In this document: positions 8,552 to 18,702 of the stretch, piece after piece
Position numbering within the stretch: the stretch's first letter is position 1
How the letters are laid out: every line of letters begins with the position of its first letter
Source of the DNA: Paenirhizobium naphthalenivorans
Lineage (GTDB): Bacteria; Pseudomonadota; Alphaproteobacteria; Rhizobiales; Rhizobiaceae
Direction: 5' to 3'
DNA: 64,000 nucleotides
Assembly: GCF_007992095.1 (NCBI RefSeq)
Contig: NZ_BJZP01000001.1
Location: 1-64,000 of the forward strand
The notes under the pieces: model-generated
Told to the model about the DNA's origin: nothing
What the model saw: only the letters and a program-made list of their open reading frames with translations
The model's database searches: none
Translations under genes and position numbers: made by a program

Positions 8552-9658
8552 ATGGCGATCAGGCTGGGCACTTTCAACATAGAGAACTTGATGGCACGGT
8601 TCGACTTCAGCGGCTACCGCAATCAATTGCACAAGGACCGGGTGTTGCATCTGTTCGACGTGCGCAGTGAGGAAGACTATCAGCGGCTTGAATCGGCTCG
8701 GGTGATCGCCTCGACCGACGATACCCGCCAGCTCTCGGCGCTCGCCATCGCCGATTGCACCGCGGACATCCTCTGTCTGCAGGAGGTCGACAGCATGGAG
8801 GCGCTCAAGGCTTTCGAGTACGGCTACCTGTTTCGCATGGTTGGCTCCGGCTATCGCCACAAATACCTCGTCGAGGGCAATGACAGCCGGGGCATTGATG
8901 TCGGCGTGATGATGCGCGACGAGACGCATGACGGGGAGAAAATCGAGATCGTCGACATTCGCAGCCATGCGGCGCTGACCTATGGCGACCTCGATCTTTT
9001 CACGCCGGCGCTCGCGGCCAATGCGAAGCCCGACGACCGAATATTCAAGCGCGACTGCCTGGAGCTTGACCTAAGGATTGGCGGGCGGCCCCTGGCGATT
9101 TATGTTGCGCATCTGAAATCGATGAGCAACGGTCGCGACGGGATCGACGGGCGAAGCTACACGATGCCGGTGCGCGAGGCGGAGACCAAGGCCATCCGTC
9201 ACATCATCGAAACGCGTTTCGGCAAGGGCGAGACGGCTGACAAGAACTTCGTCGTCTGCGGTGACATGAATGATTACCAGGCCCGCGTAGACGTGATCGG
9301 CGAGCGGCGTGGAGGGTATCATTTTGAGCCCAGCGGTGCGCTGCCAAGCGCGCTCGACGTATTCTCGCATGATGGTTTCGCCGAGAATGTCATGCTGCGG
9401 CGCGACCCGCTCGACCGCTGGACGCTCTATCATGCGCGCGGGCCAGAGGAGCAGCATCTCTGTCAGCTCGACTATATCTGGTTGTCGCCGGCGCTCGCCC
9501 GCCGGAACGCGGGCAGGGCGCCGGAGATCATCCGCAATGGCCAGCCGTTTCGCACGCCCTTTCCGCCCGGGCAGGCTGTGGATCGCTATCCGCGCGTCGG
9601 CTGGGACAGGCCGAAGGCGTCCGATCATTGCCCGATCGTCATGGAGTTGGAGCTTTGA
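8552..9658 (+). CDS. Endonuclease/exonuclease/phosphatase (EEP) family protein
   Basis: 368 residues without a signal peptide. EEP landmarks: LGTFNIENLMARFDF (metal-binding Asn), DILCLQEVDSMEAL (catalytic Glu), YVAHLKSM, FVVCGDMNDYQ (Asp/Asn of the active site), LDYIWLSP and ASDHCPIVMEL (Asp-His pair). The full set is intact, so the enzyme should be an active metal-dependent phosphodiesterase or phosphatase. The substrate (nucleic acid, nucleotide, inositol phosphate) is not evident. Its stop codon overlaps the start proposed for the NUDIX gene, suggesting the two are translated together. Confidence 0.85.
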   Translation: MAIRLGTFNIENLMARFDFSGYRNQLHKDRVLHLFDVRSEEDYQRLESARVIASTDDTRQLSALAIADCTADILCLQEVDSMEALKAFEYGYLFRMVGSGYRHKYLVEGNDSRGIDVGVMMRDETHDGEKIEIVDIRSHAALTYGDLDLFTPALAANAKPDDRIFKRDCLELDLRIGGRPLAIYVAHLKSMSNGRDGIDGRSYTMPVREAETKAIRHIIETRFGKGETADKNFVVCGDMNDYQARVDVIGERRGGYHFEPSGALPSALDVFSHDGFAENVMLRRDPLDRWTLYHARGPEEQHLCQLDYIWLSPALARRNAGRAPEIIRNGQPFRTPFPPGQAVDRYPRVGWDRPKASDHCPIVMELEL

Positions 9659-10398
9659 TCTTAGTGCCGGAAGACGTGCCGTCGGGAGGATTTCCGGCCG
9701 GAAGTGGCGTCTTCCCCGTGGGCGGGGTACGCCTGCGCGTGCTCGAAGGCGATCATCCTTTTCATCTGGCGAGCCGGGAGGCGGCCGCGGCGAACTGGCA
9801 GGCGGAGATCACCGCCAATCCGGCACTCTTCAACGGCCGTATGGTGTTCCAGCACCGTCTTTCGTTTTTCGATGGAATCGTTGTCGGTGAAGGCTATCTG
9901 GTGCCCTATTCGACGTTCCTGTGGTGGCGACGGCAGCCCGGCGGCGCGGGCGGGTTTCATGTCTTCGGCTTTCCGGTGATCGTCTCGGCCGATGGTGCGC
10001 TGATCGCGGTAAGGATGGCACGACATACCGCGAACGCTGGACAGGTCTATTTTGCTGCCGGGTCGCTTGATCCGAATGATATCGTCGAGGGCTATTGCGA
10101 CATAGCCGGAAACATGGCGCGCGAGGTTTTCGAGGAAACCGGATTGAACCTTGCAGAGGCTGAAAGCGATGGCCGTTATTTCGCCACTTATTCCGGTCGG
10201 CGGCTGACAATCCTGCGGCTTTTTCGTTTCTCTCTCTCCTCCGCCGAGCTTCTGGAGCGCATCGCGGCGCACATGGCGGTTGACGAGGAAAAGGAGATTG
10301 CCGGCGCCGTTGCCATTCATAATGCTGATCCGACCGCCCATCCCTACAATCGGGCCATGTTTCCGGTTCTCGACTGGTTCTTTGCCAAGACGCGCTGA
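9655..10398 (+). CDS. NUDIX hydrolase
   Basis: About 247 residues. The catalytic Nudix core REVFEETGLNL is present, with the metal-binding Glu pair, preceded by AAGSLDPNDIVEGYCDIAGNMA. The first half of the box (Gly-x5-Glu) is not canonical, so the enzyme may be divergent. The long N-terminal region (VPSGGFPAGSGVFPVGGVRLRV...) is typical of larger Nudix proteins acting on nucleoside-diphosphate derivatives. I place the start at TTG 9655, overlapping the stop of the EEP gene by four bases; TTG 9628 and GTG 9664 are alternatives. The pairing of an EEP phosphodiesterase with a Nudix hydrolase suggests a shared nucleotide- or phosphate-ester-cleaning role. Confidence 0.75.
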   Translation: MILVPEDVPSGGFPAGSGVFPVGGVRLRVLEGDHPFHLASREAAAANWQAEITANPALFNGRMVFQHRLSFFDGIVVGEGYLVPYSTFLWWRRQPGGAGGFHVFGFPVIVSADGALIAVRMARHTANAGQVYFAAGSLDPNDIVEGYCDIAGNMAREVFEETGLNLAEAESDGRYFATYSGRRLTILRLFRFSLSSAELLERIAAHMAVDEEKEIAGAVAIHNADPTAHPYNRAMFPVLDWFFAKTR

Positions 10399-10473
10399 CC
10401 ATCGCTGGCTTGCACGGCAGGCGAAGGTCGGGCAGTCTCTCGGCCTTACGATCATCATCCTGCGGAGGGGCTT

Positions 10474-11391
10474 TTGGCACGGCACTATTCGATCTACGAC
10501 GTTTTCACCGATCGCAAGCTGGCTGGGAATCCGCTGGCGGTGATTTTCGACGGCGAAGATCTTTCCGACGCGGCGATGCAGGCGATCGCGGCGGAGACAA
10601 ATCTGTCGGAGACGGTTTTCGTGCAGAAGTCCGCCAATCCGGCGCATTCCGCCCGTATCCGCATTTTCACCCCAACCCGTGAACTGCCGTTTGCCGGCCA
10701 TCCAACCGTTGGAACGGCGGTGGCGCTTGCCGAACGGACCTATGGCAGGGACAGCGGCGGGCTCGATCTCGTGTCGGTGCTTGAGGAGAACGTCGGGCCG
10801 GTGCGCTGCGCCGTGCGGTTGAGGGATGGAGAGGCAAGTTTTGCCGAGTTCGACTTGCCAAAGACATCGGTGCGCTACGAGCTTGGATTGGACCGACAAG
10901 GGATCGCCGACGCCCTTTCGCTGAAACTGGCCGATATAGGCTTCGAGAATCACGTTCCGTCGGTCTGGGGTGCCGGTGTACCGTTTCTCATGGTGCCGGT
11001 GCACAGTCTCAGCGCGGTCGAGGCCCTGGAATTTGATGGGCAGCTCTGGGAACGCATTGCCCCGCTTTGCGAGGGCGGACTGACCTCGGCCTATGTCTAC
11101 TGCCGTGGTGGCGTGCATCATGCCGCCAGATTCCATGCCCGTATGTTCTCCCCCGACATGGGGATCTCCGAGGATCCCGCGACCGGTTCGGCGGTGGCGG
11201 CGCTGTCCGGTGCGATCCATCATTTCGACGGATTGCCCGATGGACATTACCCGATAATGGTCGAACAGGGCGTGGAGATGGGGCGCCCGTCCTATATCCA
11301 TCTCCATGTCGACGCCAAGGATGGAGCCATCAGTCGGGCGCGGATCGGCGGGGAGGCGGTGCGCGTCGCGTCTGGAATTTTGGACCTTTGA
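10474..11391 (+). CDS. PhzF family isomerase/epimerase
   Basis: 305 residues, the standard PhzF length. It opens with YSIYDVFTDRKLAGNPLAVIFDG, contains NLSETVFV with the catalytic Glu, then PTRELPFAGHPTVGTA, and in the C-terminal half SEDPATGSAVAALSG. These are hallmarks of the diaminopimelate-epimerase-like fold used by PhzF. There is no other phenazine gene nearby, so this is one of the many stand-alone PhzF homologues of unknown substrate. Translation starts at TTG 10474 behind GGAGGGG. Confidence 0.88.
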   Translation: MARHYSIYDVFTDRKLAGNPLAVIFDGEDLSDAAMQAIAAETNLSETVFVQKSANPAHSARIRIFTPTRELPFAGHPTVGTAVALAERTYGRDSGGLDLVSVLEENVGPVRCAVRLRDGEASFAEFDLPKTSVRYELGLDRQGIADALSLKLADIGFENHVPSVWGAGVPFLMVPVHSLSAVEALEFDGQLWERIAPLCEGGLTSAYVYCRGGVHHAARFHARMFSPDMGISEDPATGSAVAALSGAIHHFDGLPDGHYPIMVEQGVEMGRPSYIHLHVDAKDGAISRARIGGEAVRVASGILDL

Positions 11392-11457
11392 AAATAAAGG
11401 GATTTTTCGTTTCTTTGAATTTTTTTTGAAAATCAGCGAAGTTTTTTGGATAGGGCG

Positions 11458-11486
11458 CTGGACAACATCGGAGATGCTGTTTATAC
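11458..11486 (+). promoter_or_regulatory. Promoter of tRNA-Lys
   Basis: CTGGAC (11458-11463) and TTATAC (11481-11486) are spaced by 17 bases, close to the rhizobial vegetative consensus CTTGAC-N17-CTATAT. Initiation near 11493 would give a short 5' leader before the mature tRNA at 11517. Confidence 0.65.
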
Positions 11487-11516
11487 GCCCTCTCACACCG
11501 CCGGAAGGCGCTGGTC

Positions 11517-11592
<76 letters not shown>

Positions 11593-12148
11593 TTTTCAAT
11601 TAGATAGCGTTGCTGTTTGATCTAGTACCGTAAGGTGCGGGTCAACGCTTCGTTGTCTGACGCGCGATGCGCGCTACGCCCACCTTTTTCTGTCTATCCA
11701 GGACTGTCGTCAGCGTTGATGTCAGGCCATCATTATCGGCAGTGGCCTCGATTGGGAGGTTAGTGGGGCTGCGGATATGAACATCACCGGCGACGACAGA
11801 ATCTCTGCGAACTGTGCTCCTGCACAGTTACGCGCGATCCTTTGGCCTTCTGCGGTTAGCCAGCAGCAGGAGCGGTTCCACCCAGGCTAGGTTCTATGGG
11901 GGGCACTTCAGCGCCTGTCGATCACCGGATGCTCGTTTGTTCCCGCACTGCCCGCCTATGTTCCGTCGACGTTCACGGTTTTGCCGCCAAACTTGGTCGT
12001 TCTGCCTGTGGAATGCTGTGGATAACCTGCTTAGCCGGCTTATGGGATGGGGTGAAGCCGAGACCATGGTTTTCGCCGGCTTCGTGTTGGCAATGGTTAT
12101 GATCTGGGTGCCCGTGGGAGGCGAGGCGCTCGGCCGGGTCGGTTCACC
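11593..12148. other. Gene-free stretch downstream of tRNA-Lys
   Basis: There are 556 bases between the tRNA and the MscS gene. Open frames on both strands (for example 11814-12152 plus and 11894-12214 minus) have no family resemblance, no consistent ribosome binding site and no coding-like composition. No repeat of the tRNA 3' end was seen, so I find no evidence of an integrated element. The leader and promoter of the MscS gene must lie in its right part. Confidence 0.5.
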
Positions 12149-14716
12149 ATGAAGCGGGCCGTCGCGTTCTTTCTTTTGGCCAAAACACTGACTATGGTCC
12201 GCGCAGTCTCCCAATCAGCGCAAGGACAGATCTTGTTCCCCACCAGCCGTTTCCGCAGCCTCGTTCTTGCCTTGTTGCTGGCGATCCAGCCGCTGGTGCT
12301 CGCACACGGCATCACGCCGGTCTTCGCTCAGGACAGCCCACTGGCGCGCGATGAGGTCGTAGAACGGGCAAACACCCAGATTGCCGAGGCGGAGAAGGCG
12401 CTTGACGTGTTGCAGGGCCAGGTCGAGGCGCGCAAGAGCGACGAGGCGGCGCTTATCGACATCAATGTGAAGGCCGACGAGCTGATTCAGCAGCTGCTGA
12501 GCATTTCGGTCGATCTGCGCCCCCGGTTCAACGACGTCAAGGCGCGGCTTGCGCAGCTTGGTGAACCGCCGGCGCAGGGGCAACCGGCAGAGGCGTCCTC
12601 GGTTACCGAGGAGCGCGCACGTTTGAATGCGGTGCGCCTAGAGATCAATGCGTTGACTGGGCGAGCGGAGGACCTTTCAATCCGCGCCTCCAATCTTTCC
12701 AACAGTGTCACTGACCTCAGAAGGCAGCTGTTCACCGAACGGCTGTTCGAGCACACCGAAATCTCCGGCGCGGTGATCAACGAGGCTCTCGGCGCCTTCT
12801 CGACGGAAGTCAGCGATTTGACGCGCACCGTCAGCAGCTGGTTCTCTTTCATCTGGAAGTTCAAGCGAGTGCCGCTCGGCACAGCCGTCATGCTGTCTCT
12901 GTCACTGGCCCTTGTCTTGGCGGCTGTCGAATATCGCTTGTTCGGATCCTTAATCCGTCGTGATCCTGACGAGCCAAACCCGGCTTACATGAGCCGCTTC
13001 TCGGTTGCTTTCTGGTCGACCATCCTCCCGGCGATGGCGCTCGGTGCCTTCCTGATAGCGAGTTTTTTCTTTCTGGATACATTCAATGTCCTGCGGTCGG
13101 ACATTGCGCCGATCGCTGCGGCGCTTTTCGGTTTTATCGGGTTGGTCTATTTCGTCGCCATGCTTGGTCGCGCCGTCCTTGCGCCCAAGGCGCCAAGTTG
13201 GCGGCTCGTTCGCCTGTCCAACAAGGGCGCCCGGGATCTGAATTTTGCCGTTCTGTCCATGGCCATCGTCAATGGCTTTGATTATGTACTCGGCACCATC
13301 AGCGAGACTATCAACTCTCCGGTGGTCCTTACCGTGCTCAAGAGTTTCGTCTCGTCGGTTGTCGTCGGGCTGATCATCTTTGTCGTGTCCTTCCTGCGCC
13401 CGGTGCTTTCCGAAAACGGCGATCCGGCGACGCGGGGCCGGTCGTGGCCGAAGGTGGTCGCTGTGACGCTGCGTCTGATTGGCGCGGGCCTCATTTTCCT
13501 GAGTGCCATCGGTTATGTCGGTCTATCCCGCTTTCTCGCGACGCAGATCGTGGTGACAGGCGCCGTCGCCGCCACGATGTATATCGGCATTCTGTCAGGC
13601 AAGGCGATCTCGGCACGCAACAAGTTCGGCGAGACGCGGGTCGGCAAATATCTTGGGACGCGCTTCGCCATGAAGCCCGTGGCGCTCGATCAGGCGGGCA
13701 TTGCGGCTGGCTTGCTGATCTATGCTTTTGCGCTGTCAATCGGCCTGCCATTGATTTTGATGTCCTGGGGCTTCCAGCTGCGTGACCTGCAGATGTGGGC
13801 GGTCAATGTCTTCACCGAGATCCATATTGGTACGATTCGCATTTCGATCTTCGGCATTATGGGCGGCATCCTGCTGTTCAGCCTCGGTCTCGCCGTTACG
13901 CGCTGGCTGCAGAAATGGCTCGACGGCAATGTCATGGCCCGCTCCCATGTGGACGCCGGGGTCCGCAATTCGGTCAAGACCGGGGTGGGCTACCTCGGTA
14001 CGGGGATTGCCGGACTGATCGGCATTTCGGCGGCGGGAATCGATCTTTCGAGTCTTGCGCTGGTCGCCGGCGCCCTGTCGCTGGGCATTGGTTTCGGCCT
14101 GCAGAACATCGTCTCCAACTTCGTCTCCGGCCTTATCCTGCTGGCCGAGCGGCCCTTCAAGGTCGGCGACTGGGTGGCGACCGGCACGACGGAGGGCTTT
14201 GTTCGCCGCATTTCCGTGCGCGCCACCGAGATCGAGACTTTCCAGCGCCAGTCGATCATTGTGCCGAATTCGGAATTGATAAACGCGCCAGTCGGCAACT
14301 GGACCCATCGCAACACGCTTGGGCGTGTCGAGGTTCCGGTTAGCGTTTCCTACGATAGCGACCCACGCCGGGTTCTGGATGTCTTGAAGGAGATTGCTCT
14401 CTCCAATTCGGGGCTGCTGCGCAATCCGGAGCCCGTTGCTTTGTTCAGCGGTTTTGGAGAGTCCTCTCTCGATTTCGAGCTTCGCGGCTTCGTCGGTGAC
14501 GTCCTCGGCGGTTTGGCGGTGCGCAACGAACTCCGGCTGGCGATTTTCGAGCGGTTTCGTGCCGAGGGCATTCAGATGCCCTATCCACACCGGGAGGTGA
14601 GACTGCATCTGGACGAGGAAGCTCGCCGCATCCTGTCGGGGGATATGGACAGGAGTCCGCCGAAAAATGCGGCGGATTTGCGTGAGCCGCCGGATGATGA
14701 CAAGATCCTGCCATGA
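12149..14716 (+). CDS. Large mechanosensitive channel, MscS family with DUF3772-like periplasmic N-terminus
   Basis: 855 residues. A signal-like hydrophobic segment (residues about 30-60, ending TPVFAQDSP) is followed by a roughly 150-residue helical periplasmic region (EVVERANTQIAEAEKALDVLQGQVEARK...), consistent with DUF3772. Then come many transmembrane helices and the C-terminal MscS core. The pore helix is near GLIGISAAGIDLSSLALVAGALSLGIGFGLQNIVSNFVSG, and the beta domain follows as RPFKVGDWV...VRRISVRATEIETFQRQSIIVPNSELIN. This is the MscK/YbdG-like class of inner-membrane channels that release solutes on hypo-osmotic shock. The start may be ATG 12194 rather than 12149; the mature protein would not change much. 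Confidence 0.9.
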   Translation: MKRAVAFFLLAKTLTMVRAVSQSAQGQILFPTSRFRSLVLALLLAIQPLVLAHGITPVFAQDSPLARDEVVERANTQIAEAEKALDVLQGQVEARKSDEAALIDINVKADELIQQLLSISVDLRPRFNDVKARLAQLGEPPAQGQPAEASSVTEERARLNAVRLEINALTGRAEDLSIRASNLSNSVTDLRRQLFTERLFEHTEISGAVINEALGAFSTEVSDLTRTVSSWFSFIWKFKRVPLGTAVMLSLSLALVLAAVEYRLFGSLIRRDPDEPNPAYMSRFSVAFWSTILPAMALGAFLIASFFFLDTFNVLRSDIAPIAAALFGFIGLVYFVAMLGRAVLAPKAPSWRLVRLSNKGARDLNFAVLSMAIVNGFDYVLGTISETINSPVVLTVLKSFVSSVVVGLIIFVVSFLRPVLSENGDPATRGRSWPKVVAVTLRLIGAGLIFLSAIGYVGLSRFLATQIVVTGAVAATMYIGILSGKAISARNKFGETRVGKYLGTRFAMKPVALDQAGIAAGLLIYAFALSIGLPLILMSWGFQLRDLQMWAVNVFTEIHIGTIRISIFGIMGGILLFSLGLAVTRWLQKWLDGNVMARSHVDAGVRNSVKTGVGYLGTGIAGLIGISAAGIDLSSLALVAGALSLGIGFGLQNIVSNFVSGLILLAERPFKVGDWVATGTTEGFVRRISVRATEIETFQRQSIIVPNSELINAPVGNWTHRNTLGRVEVPVSVSYDSDPRRVLDVLKEIALSNSGLLRNPEPVALFSGFGESSLDFELRGFVGDVLGGLAVRNELRLAIFERFRAEGIQMPYPHREVRLHLDEEARRILSGDMDRSPPKNAADLREPPDDDKILP

Positions 14717-14818
14717 ACGGCACGTTCAGCCGGCGTTCAGGGGCGGCGGTTTAGAAGAGGGGCATGTCCTGTTCCAGCGGCGAGGATCGATGGAGCGGGC
14801 AAAACGAGAGGACGGCGC

Positions 14819-15100
14819 TTGAGCGCCGCAAGCGCAATGGTCAAGTTTCTAGCAGCGTCTGTGGTTTTCTTCGGTGCGGCCAGCGGTGCGTTCGCTGCAT
14901 CGGTGTCGAATGTCGGCACAGGAGCAGTCGTGCTCGTGATCGTCGAAAATGGCAACCGCACCGAAGTGGCTATCGATGCGGGGGCATCCGAGACGATCTG
15001 CCCGTCGGGGTGTTTCGTGACGCTGCCGAACGGTGACCGCATCGGGCTGGAAGGTGGCGAGACTATCGAGATCCAGGATGGAGCGGCGACCATCAAGTAA
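14819..15100 (+). CDS. Small secreted protein of unknown function
   Basis: 93 residues from TTG 14819 (GAGAGGA lies 5 bases upstream) or 87 residues from ATG 14837. A clean signal peptide (MVKFLAASVVFFGAASGAFA) leads into a short beta-rich sequence, SVSNVGTGAVVLVIVENGNRTEVAIDAG, with two Cys (TICPSGCF) that could form a disulfide, ending GGETIEIQDGAATIK. It has no recognised domain. It follows the MscS gene by about 100 bases on the same strand and may be co-transcribed. Confidence 0.65.
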   Translation: MSAASAMVKFLAASVVFFGAASGAFAASVSNVGTGAVVLVIVENGNRTEVAIDAGASETICPSGCFVTLPNGDRIGLEGGETIEIQDGAATIK

Positions 15101-15402
15101 GGTCAGCCTGCGGCTCACCACACCTAGCGCAAAACCAAGCGCTCGGCCTTCCGGGGTGCTTGTCTTTGCGGGTTAATCCTCGTTGACGATGGTAGGCGCA
15201 GTGTGTTCGAGTTCGGAGGCATGGCGCTTAGTCCGGTTGTTCCTTCTTTGAATGATCAATTGTCAAGAAAAGCGGAAGATCTGGCTGTATACCCTTTGTT
15301 TTTCAATAATAATCATGTGCTTTTCTCATGTGGGCCGGATTAACCGATCTGCAAGCTGGACGCACTAATGTGCCAGTAGTTCTCATAGTTTAAAGGCGCA
15401 TC
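15101..15402. other. Intergenic leader before the double-receiver genes
   Basis: There are 302 bases without a gene. The sequence becomes AT-rich from about 15240 on (runs such as TTTGTTTTTCAATAATAATC), as expected for a promoter region. I could not fix a -35/-10 pair with confidence. AAAGGCG at 15391-15397 is the ribosome binding site for the start at 15403. Confidence 0.5.
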
Positions 15403-16224
15403 ATGGCTTTCCTAGGTATTTCCGGAATGCAGTATTCTGGGGAAACGTTTCCGAATGTTCGCATCCTCGTCGGCGAGGATTCGAACGTCTTCACCTCCAT
15501 GATCAGCGCCCGGATGAAGGAGCTTCTCGGCATTGATGTGGAAATCTGCCGAACCTTCGAGGATCTCCAGGCGGCGAACGAGTTGTCTGACGATGCCGTT
15601 ACCCTGGCGATCTCCAATATCAACCTTCCGGGGGCAGAAAACGGCGAGGCTCTCGAGTACCTGGTCGATCTGGATGTTCCGGTGATCGTCTTCACCGGGA
15701 CGTTCCAGGAGCAGACCCGCGAGAAGCTGCTGGCCCAGGACATCGTCGACTATATCCTCAAGGACAATATCTTCGCTGTCGAGATGCTGTGTGAGTCGGT
15801 CTATCGTTTCCTGACGAATCATCGCCATCATGTGTTGATCGTCGACGACAGTCCGACTGCGCGCGCGCTGCTTTCAAGCCGCCTGAAGCGCTACAATTTC
15901 CGCGTCAGCACTGCCGATAGCGGCGCCAAGGCGCTCGAGATCCTGAAGGCCAATTCGGACATCGGCTTGGTCGTGACCGACTATAACATGCCGGATGTTG
16001 ACGGTTTCGAGTTGACGCGGCGTATTCGCGGGGCGCGCGGCAGCCATGAGTTGCGAATCATCGGCGTTTCGTCTTCAACCAACCGATTGCTGTCGGCCCG
16101 TTTCCTCAAGGTCGGTGGTAACGACTTCATGCTGCGTCCTTTCATCGACGAGGAATTCTACTGCCGTGTGAACCAGAACCTGGACACACTGGTGCAGATC
16201 AAGGCGGCGAATGGGCGAAAATAG
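15403..16224 (+). CDS. Double-receiver (REC-REC) response regulator with one degenerate receiver
   Basis: 273 residues made of two CheY-like receiver domains and no output domain. REC1 (about residues 18-135) keeps the acidic pair (E25 D26), T98 and K120, but has Asn72 (ISNINLP) where the phosphoacceptor Asp should be. REC2 (about 142-265) has D148 D149 and D193 (VVTDYNMPD) and a Ser in GVSSS, but Arg245 (LRPF) replaces the conserved Lys. It is therefore probably phosphorylated, if at all, only on REC2. The next gene encodes the same two-receiver layout plus GGDEF, and both share matching motifs such as DYNMPD, RLLSA and RPF, so the pair looks like a tandem duplication. Probable partner or competitor of that cyclase. 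Confidence 0.85.
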   Translation: MAFLGISGMQYSGETFPNVRILVGEDSNVFTSMISARMKELLGIDVEICRTFEDLQAANELSDDAVTLAISNINLPGAENGEALEYLVDLDVPVIVFTGTFQEQTREKLLAQDIVDYILKDNIFAVEMLCESVYRFLTNHRHHVLIVDDSPTARALLSSRLKRYNFRVSTADSGAKALEILKANSDIGLVVTDYNMPDVDGFELTRRIRGARGSHELRIIGVSSSTNRLLSARFLKVGGNDFMLRPFIDEEFYCRVNQNLDTLVQIKAANGRK

Positions 16225-16338
16225 CGCGCGCGATAGCGTCGCTGGGTTTTGGACTTTGTCCAATCCGGACGAGTTCCGGGTTGGTTCGCATATAGAATAC
16301 CGTTGATCTTTAAAGCCAATTGTTTTTCGAAGGCGAGA

Positions 16339-17679
16339 ATGATGTCTCTGTCCAAAGGGTCTTCACAGGAAGGACATGCCAAATCGCGCAAGCGGGCTCA
16401 TGTTCTGGTGATCGAGGATTCACGTACCTTTTCATCGCTGCTCTGTCACCGTTTCGAAAAAGAGAATGGCTTGCTGACGACACACTGTGCGTCGACGAGA
16501 GACTTCCATGCTGCGGCAAAGACGGCCGAAGGGGAGTTCGATGTCGCCATCGTCGACCTCAATCTGCCGGATTCTCCCGATGGTCAGATTCTCGACGAAG
16601 TTGTTGCCATGGGAATTCCGGCGGTGGTGTTCACCGCTGACTTCAATCGACATATGCGCGAACGCCTGGTCGAGCGTGGTGTCGCTGACTATGTCATCAA
16701 GAACAACGAACGTGCCGTCGATATGGTGGTTTCCGCCGTCGAGCGCATCCTCTCCAACCGTCATGTGCGGGTTCTTGTTGTCGATGATGTCGCCTCGGCG
16801 CGTAAAATGTTGACCGACATGCTGGCTGTCCAGCAGTTCCAGGTGTTCGAAGCGACGACCGGGACCGAGGCGCTGGGTATGTTGGCCAACCATCCTGGAA
16901 TCGATCTGGTGATTACCGACTACAACATGCCCGACATGGACGGATACCAGTTGACCCGTCGCATCCGGCGCGAGCATGGTTCCGACCGGTTAAGGATCAT
17001 CGGCATTTCCTCCTCGTCCGACCGGCTGCTTTCCGCCAGCTTCCTTAAGGCGGGAGCCAATGATTTCGTCTATCGGCCGTTTGTGGTCGAGGAGTTGCAG
17101 TGTCGAATCGGCCACAATGTCGAGACGCTATCGCAAATGCGGCAGCTCCGTTTGGCGGCTTCCAGCGACTTTCTCACAGGTCTGCACAACCGTCGCTACT
17201 TCTTCGACGAGGGCCCGGCGCGGGTCGCCAGTTGCCTCGAGCGCGGCGAGTCCTGCAGCATGGCCATGCTCGACATCGACCATTTCAAGCGGCTCAATGA
17301 CACCTACGGCCACGAGATTGGCGATCGTGTGTTGAAGGCGGTCGCCACATGCTTGTCGCGCCTGGTGAAGGACAGCGACTATCTCCTGGCGCGACTCGGC
17401 GGCGAGGAATTCGGCATGTTGCTCACCGGTATGGACGGTGAAGAGGCAAGCCGTTTTTGCGAGACGGTGCGCACGTGTGTCGCCGGCTTACGGGTTGCTG
17501 TCGATGAAAGTGATATCGCCGTGACGGCCTCGATCGGGGTTGCCGAGGTCGCGGGGCAAGAGAACTTCAGCAACTATCTCAACGCGGCCGATCAGTTCCT
17601 CTACCTTGCGAAGCGCTATGGTCGCAACCGCGTCTATTCTGACAATGCGCTGTTGAATATGGCCGCCGGCAGTCTCTGA
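16339..17679 (+). CDS. PleD-like diguanylate cyclase (REC-REC-GGDEF)
   Basis: 446 residues from ATG 16339, chosen because AAGGCGAG precedes it; the frame is open further upstream to 16249. REC1 (about 20-135) has E26 D27, IVDLNLP (phosphoacceptor Asp), FTADF and VIKNN. REC2 (about 140-260) has VVDDVASA and ITDYNMPD but YRPF, with Arg instead of the Lys. The GGDEF domain follows SSDFLTGLHNRRYF and carries LDIDHFKRLNDTYGHEIGD and the active-site loop ARLGGEEFGML. The RxxD inhibitory site expected nine to six residues before GGEEF is absent (DSDY there). The enzyme should make cyclic di-GMP without classical product inhibition. Domain order is that of Caulobacter PleD, but the neighbour is not DivK. 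Confidence 0.88.
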   Translation: MMSLSKGSSQEGHAKSRKRAHVLVIEDSRTFSSLLCHRFEKENGLLTTHCASTRDFHAAAKTAEGEFDVAIVDLNLPDSPDGQILDEVVAMGIPAVVFTADFNRHMRERLVERGVADYVIKNNERAVDMVVSAVERILSNRHVRVLVVDDVASARKMLTDMLAVQQFQVFEATTGTEALGMLANHPGIDLVITDYNMPDMDGYQLTRRIRREHGSDRLRIIGISSSSDRLLSASFLKAGANDFVYRPFVVEELQCRIGHNVETLSQMRQLRLAASSDFLTGLHNRRYFFDEGPARVASCLERGESCSMAMLDIDHFKRLNDTYGHEIGDRVLKAVATCLSRLVKDSDYLLARLGGEEFGMLLTGMDGEEASRFCETVRTCVAGLRVAVDESDIAVTASIGVAEVAGQENFSNYLNAADQFLYLAKRYGRNRVYSDNALLNMAAGSL

Positions 17680-17775
17680 ACGCGGTACGTGACAAGAAAT
17701 CGGCGCGACTCTGGCAAAAGCTGGCACAAGACCCATATAGGTCTGACAATCCTCCTTCCATCCGGAGCCCCGGGC

Positions 17776-18698
<923 letters not shown>

Positions 18699-18702
<4 letters not shown>

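Noticed and set aside
9661..11496. A 611-residue minus-strand frame over the NUDIX and PhzF genes
   Set aside because: Both plus-strand genes have catalytic motifs; the minus frame has none and spans two unrelated genes and their spacer.
11814..12152. A 112-residue frame upstream of and overlapping the MscS start
   Set aside because: No ribosome binding site, no domain, Arg/Ser/Cys-rich random-looking sequence; the overlap with the MscS start is likely fortuitous.
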